Positions 5,219-7,720 of a stretch of DNA of 7,720 nt are shown piece after piece. Position 1 is the stretch's first letter; every line of letters starts with the position of its first letter. The position numbers and the translations under genes were made by a program. Location of the stretch: positions 1-7,720 of the forward strand of contig JAITGH010000140.1 in NCBI GenBank assembly GCA_031280855.1, given 5' to 3'. This DNA comes from Oscillospiraceae bacterium. Its GTDB lineage: Bacteria > Bacillota > Clostridia > Oscillospirales > Oscillospiraceae. Below the pieces are notes generated by a model. The model searched no databases and was not told the DNA's origin. It saw only the letters and a list, made by a program, of their open reading frames with translations.

Positions 5219-6589
5219 CTATGCCGCTTCCGTGCGGAAGATCTCCGGCTTTACCCCATCGGCAACGCACTCCTTCGTTACAATTACGCGCTTGATTGCG
5301 GTGTCGGACGGAATCTCATACATTGTCTCCGTCATGATATTCTCCACGATGCTTCGCAACGCTCTCGCGCCAATCTTCATCTCGACCGCACGATCCGCAA
5401 TCGCGTTAAGTGCGCCCTCGGTGAACTCCAGTTCTACGTTGTCATAACTCAGCAGTACCTTGTACTGATTGGAGAGCGAGTTGCGCGGCTCGACAAGCAC
5501 CTTGTATAAGTCGTCCCGACTCAGTTCGCGCATCGGCGTGATGATCGGCAATCGACCGCAAAGCTCCGGGATTAGCCCGTACTTGAGGATATCCGCCGAC
5601 TGCACGTGCGAGTAGATCTCGCCCAGATCTTCCTTCTCGCTTTCGCGAAGCACGGTCGCGTTGAAGCCGATGGTCTTCTTCCGCATACGGTCCTCGATAA
5701 TCTTCTCAATCCCGGCGAACGCGCCTCCGCAGATAAACAAGATGTTCGTCGTATCAATCTTGATGGTCTCCATGCCCGGATGCTTACGCCCGCCGCCGGG
5801 CGCGACCTGAGCAACGGTGCCCTCCAGGATCTTCAGCAACGCCTGTTGAACGCCCTCGCCGCTTACGTCGCGGGTTATGCTGACGTTCTCGCTCCGGCGT
5901 GAGATCTTATCAATCTCGTCGATATAGATGATGCCGCGCTGAGTCTTCTCAATATCGCCCCCGGCACTATGGTAGAGCCGAACCAGGATATTCTCAACGT
6001 CGTCGCCGACGTACCCCGCCTCCGTAAGCGTCGTCGCGTCCGCGATCGCGAACGGTACCTGCAAGATCTTCGCAAGCGTCTGCGCAATATACGTCTTCCC
6101 GCAACCCGTCGCACCGATCAGCAAGATGTTACTTTTTTGAAGATCAACCGCTTTCGCCTTGTCATTCTCGTCGGCGCCTTGTTCCAAGTGCATCAGCCGC
6201 TTATAGTGATTGTACACCGCGACGGAAAGCGTGATCTTCGCCTTATCCTGCCCGATGACATAGCGGTCGAGAAACTCTTTTATCTCGCGCGGTTTCGGTA
6301 GTTTCCCTTGAGTCATGCCGGGTTCCGACGGAAGTTCCTCGACAAGCGACCCGATCGCTTTCGACTTGTACGGCGACACCGCGATCCCTTCTCGCCCCAG
6401 CATCTCCACGCACTGATCCACGCACGCGTCACAGATGAACGCGTTGCGCCCTACCAGCAACCTGCGTGCCTGATCTGCGGGCTTCCCACAGAACGAACAC
6501 TTAACCGTTGGTTTCAAATTCTCAATAAACTTTGCCAAGACAGTATCGGGACTTGCGAATCCGAACCCGGACATGCGTCCGCGGCGCAT
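5219..6589 (-). CDS. clpX: ATP-dependent Clp protease ATP-binding subunit ClpX
   Basis: The AAA+ unfoldase that feeds substrates to ClpP. Residue numbers count from a GTG at 6607. Seen: an N-terminal C4 zinc finger (Cys37, 40, 59, 62; CSFC and CDAC), Walker A GATGCGKT (165-172), pore loop GYVGDD (198-203), Walker B IIYIDE (226-231), an RKH loop GGRKHPG, the ClpP-docking IGF (313-315) and sensor-2 GARALR (413-418). Length is normal for the family (about 410-440). Walker A differs from the common GPTGSGKT by Pro to Ala and Ser to Cys. The start is uncertain. The ATG at 6589 is given here, but ATG 6574, GTG 6604 and TTG 6517 are also in frame, and the one strong ribosome site upstream (AAGGAG, 6607-6612) is best spaced for an out-of-frame ATG at 6600. 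Part of the conserved tig-clpP-clpX block. Confidence 0.96.
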   Translation of the reverse strand: MRRGRMSGFGFASPDTVLAKFIENLKPTVKCSFCGKPADQARRLLVGRNAFICDACVDQCVEMLGREGIAVSPYKSKAIGSLVEELPSEPGMTQGKLPKPREIKEFLDRYVIGQDKAKITLSVAVYNHYKRLMHLEQGADENDKAKAVDLQKSNILLIGATGCGKTYIAQTLAKILQVPFAIADATTLTEAGYVGDDVENILVRLYHSAGGDIEKTQRGIIYIDEIDKISRRSENVSITRDVSGEGVQQALLKILEGTVAQVAPGGGRKHPGMETIKIDTTNILFICGGAFAGIEKIIEDRMRKKTIGFNATVLRESEKEDLGEIYSHVQSADILKYGLIPELCGRLPIITPMRELSRDDLYKVLVEPRNSLSNQYKVLLSYDNVELEFTEGALNAIADRAVEMKIGARALRSIVENIMTETMYEIPSDTAIKRVIVTKECVADGVKPEIFRTEAA

Positions 6590-6600
6590 ACCCGCATCAT
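6514..6600 (-). other. Possible short upstream ORF overlapping the clpX start
   Basis: AAGGAG at 6607-6612 is followed, 6 nt later, by ATGATG (6595-6600). This opens a 28-codon frame that is not the ClpX frame. Its TGA stop (6514-6516) overlaps a TTG in the ClpX frame (6515-6517) as TTGA, the arrangement seen in coupled genes. The predicted peptide resembles nothing I know. It could be a regulatory leader peptide, a chance frame, or a sign of a sequence error near the clpX start. Confidence 0.3.
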
Positions 6601-6650
6601 CCACCACTCCTTATGAGATTCGCCGCTTTATGATCGCGCACTCAACCCGG

Positions 6651-6678
6651 CAACGCTCGATGCGGCATTCGAGCGTCG
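6651..6678 (-). other. Intergenic hairpin between clpP and clpX
   Basis: caacgctcga (6651-6660) faces tcgagcgtcg (6669-6678): 8 perfect pairs, then one G-T wobble and a closing pair, with an 8-nt loop that can pair a little further. There is no T-run downstream on the transcribed strand. A terminator is unlikely; an RNA processing or stability element is possible. It lies within the 102-120 bp gap between clpP and clpX, which otherwise holds only the clpX ribosome site. Confidence 0.55.
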
Positions 6679-6709
6679 CTGTAGCTCAAGTCGACCTGTT
6701 ACGATCACG

Positions 6710-7294
6710 CTAATCGCGGGTGTAGATAACCTTGTCGATCAAGCCGTACTCTTTCGCTTCCTCTGCGGTCATGAAGTTGTCACGCTCGGTATCGGTTGCG
6801 ACGCGCTCATACGGTTGCCCGGTATTCCCGGCGAGGATCTCGTTAAGTTTGCGCTTGGTCTGCATAATGCGCTTGACGTGGATCTCCATATCGGTGGCTT
6901 GACCTTGCGTACCGCCCGACGGCTGATGGATCATGATCTCCGCATTCGGCAGCGCGATGCGTTTGCCCTTCGCACCGGCCGCAAGCAAAAACGCGCCCAT
7001 GCTTGCCGCCATGCCGATGCAAATCGTCGAGACGTCCGCCTTAATATACTGCATCGTGTCATAGATCGCCATACCTGAAGTTACAGACCCGCCCGGGCTG
7101 TTGATATAGAACTGGATGTCCTTATCCGGATCCTGCGCCTCCAGAAACAGGAACTGCGCGACGATTAAGCTCGCCGTAGTATCGTTCACTTCCTCGGACA
7201 GCATAACGATGCGATCGGTGAGCAGCCTTGAGAAGATGTCGAACGAACGTTCGCCCCTCGCGGTTTGCTCGATAACATATGGTACCAGACTCAT
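6710..7294 (-). CDS. clpP: ATP-dependent Clp protease proteolytic subunit ClpP
   Basis: A 194-residue serine peptidase of the usual family length. It forms the two-ring, 14-subunit chamber that degrades proteins unfolded by ClpX and other Clp ATPases. The catalytic triad is visible: Ser98 in GMAASMGA, His123 in MIHQPSGG and Asp172 in [15 protein letters not shown] (66-74) forms the oxyanion-hole strand. A short N-terminal stretch ([16 protein letters not shown]) precedes the conserved SFDIFSRLL, so the propeptide is short. The ATG is preceded by AAAGGAGG with 7 nt spacing, and that site lies inside the last codons of tig. The 2-bp gap to the tig stop implies one transcript and coupled translation. 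Identity is certain from motifs and context. Confidence 0.98.
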   Translation of the reverse strand: MSLVPYVIEQTARGERSFDIFSRLLTDRIVMLSEEVNDTTASLIVAQFLFLEAQDPDKDIQFYINSPGGSVTSGMAIYDTMQYIKADVSTICIGMAASMGAFLLAAGAKGKRIALPNAEIMIHQPSGGTQGQATDMEIHVKRIMQTKRKLNEILAGNTGQPYERVATDTERDNFMTAEEAKEYGLIDKVIYTRD

Positions 7295-7296
7295 GG

Positions 7297-7720
7297 CTAT
7301 TCCTCCTTTGATTCGGTAACGGAGTTGTCGGACGCGGATTCGTCCTTATGTGGAACCTTATTGCGCGGACGCTTCGGAGTCTCGGCGGGCGATTCGGCCT
7401 GAGCCGCCGGAGCTTCAAGCTCCGGCGCGTCTGCCGTAGGCTCCGGCTCGGGAAGCGCGACGGAAAGCTCGCAGATGCGATCCGCAATCTTCCGCATCAG
7501 CACGCTGTGCTCGAACGCGTCCGGGTCAATGAACGTCTTCACTGACTCGGTATCAACGCCGTAGCTGTCCGCAAGCGCCGCGTACTCTCGCGTTTTGTCC
7601 TCTTCGGTCAGCTCGATGTTCTCACGCTTAGCGATCTCACGCAGGATTAGCTCGATACGGAGATTTCGCTCCGCTTGTTTGCGGATGTTCTCCTTGACCT
7701 CAGCCGATTGCAGCGAGAAC
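7297..7720 (-). CDS. tig: Trigger factor, C-terminal part (5' end cut by window)
   Basis: The frame enters from the right edge and gives 140 residues. Those visible match the C-terminal substrate-binding domain of trigger factor: a helical stretch with [32 protein letters not shown] and YAALADSYG, then [19 protein letters not shown]. Trigger factor is the ribosome-bound chaperone and prolyl isomerase that shields new chains. Its ribosome-binding and FKBP-type domains lie outside the window. After [10 protein letters not shown] comes a tail of about 50 residues, rich in Pro, Glu, Ala and charged residues and ending TESKEE. Such disordered tails are variable in the family. The end overlaps the clpP ribosome site, and clpP starts 2 bp downstream. 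The call rests on the C-terminal pattern and the conserved tig-clpP-clpX order. Confidence 0.92.
   Translation of the reverse strand, partial: FSLQSAEVKENIRKQAERNLRIELILREIAKRENIELTEEDKTREYAALADSYGVDTESVKTFIDPDAFEHSVLMRKIADRICELSVALPEPEPTADAPELEAPAAQAESPAETPKRPRNKVPHKDESASDNSVTESKEE

Noticed and set aside
5211..5250. Ten-base direct repeat atctccggct (5211-5220 and 5241-5250) around the clpX stop codon
   Set aside because: Short, two copies only, with no inverted ends or target-site pattern. Probably chance, or a small duplication without a visible role.
1..7720. RNA genes, CRISPR arrays, insertion sequences, prophage or attachment sites
   Set aside because: None seen. The window is densely coded on one strand by conserved genes, and the only gaps above 60 bp were examined one by one.

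Overview
The window is about 7.7 kb at roughly 55% G+C. It suggests a flagellated member of the Firmicutes, most likely a clostridial lineage. This is inferred from an HPr kinase/phosphorylase, a FlbD/SwrD-type protein next to the hook genes, the tig-clpP-clpX order and strong AGGAGG ribosome sites. The species cannot be named from sequence alone. Every gene I can support is on the minus strand, so the window reads biologically from right (7720) to left (1).

Right half, protein quality control and carbon regulation: the C-terminal end of trigger factor (tig, cut by the window edge), clpP (2 bp after tig), clpX (after a spacer with a hairpin) and hprK (after another spacer with a hairpin). Tig folds nascent chains, ClpX unfolds substrates, and ClpP degrades them. 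HprK phosphorylates HPr on Ser to control carbon catabolite repression. The lon gene that often follows clpX in related genomes is not here.

Middle, 4002-4202: a 201 bp intergenic region. Its hprK-proximal part is GC-rich. Its fliK-proximal part is AT-rich (about 26% G+C over 4021-4110). The AT-rich part holds a near-consensus flagellar sigma (SigD/FliA, sigma-28) promoter, TAAA-N15-TACGATAT, placed just before the fliK ribosome site, plus three TTTACA direct repeats.

Left half, flagellar hook cluster: fliK (hook-length control), flgD (hook cap/scaffold), flgE (hook), flbD (swrD-like) and fliL (stator-associated membrane protein, cut by the left edge). The order matches the middle of a Bacillus-type fla/che operon, but the cluster starts afresh at fliK directly after hprK. 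A second promoter, TTGACA-N17-TACACT with an extended -10, lies between flgE and flbD and may separately drive flbD-fliL.

The oddities are in the hook proteins and at clpX. FlgE carries a canonical EF-hand calcium loop built on a GCAGAC hexamer repeat. FlgD is unusually long, with a segment bearing five NPx(F/Y/W) motifs that appears to interrupt a second copy of its tudor-like domain. The only strong ribosome site before clpX points to an ATG-ATG pair that is out of frame with ClpX.

No RNA genes, insertion sequences, CRISPR arrays or prophage parts were seen.
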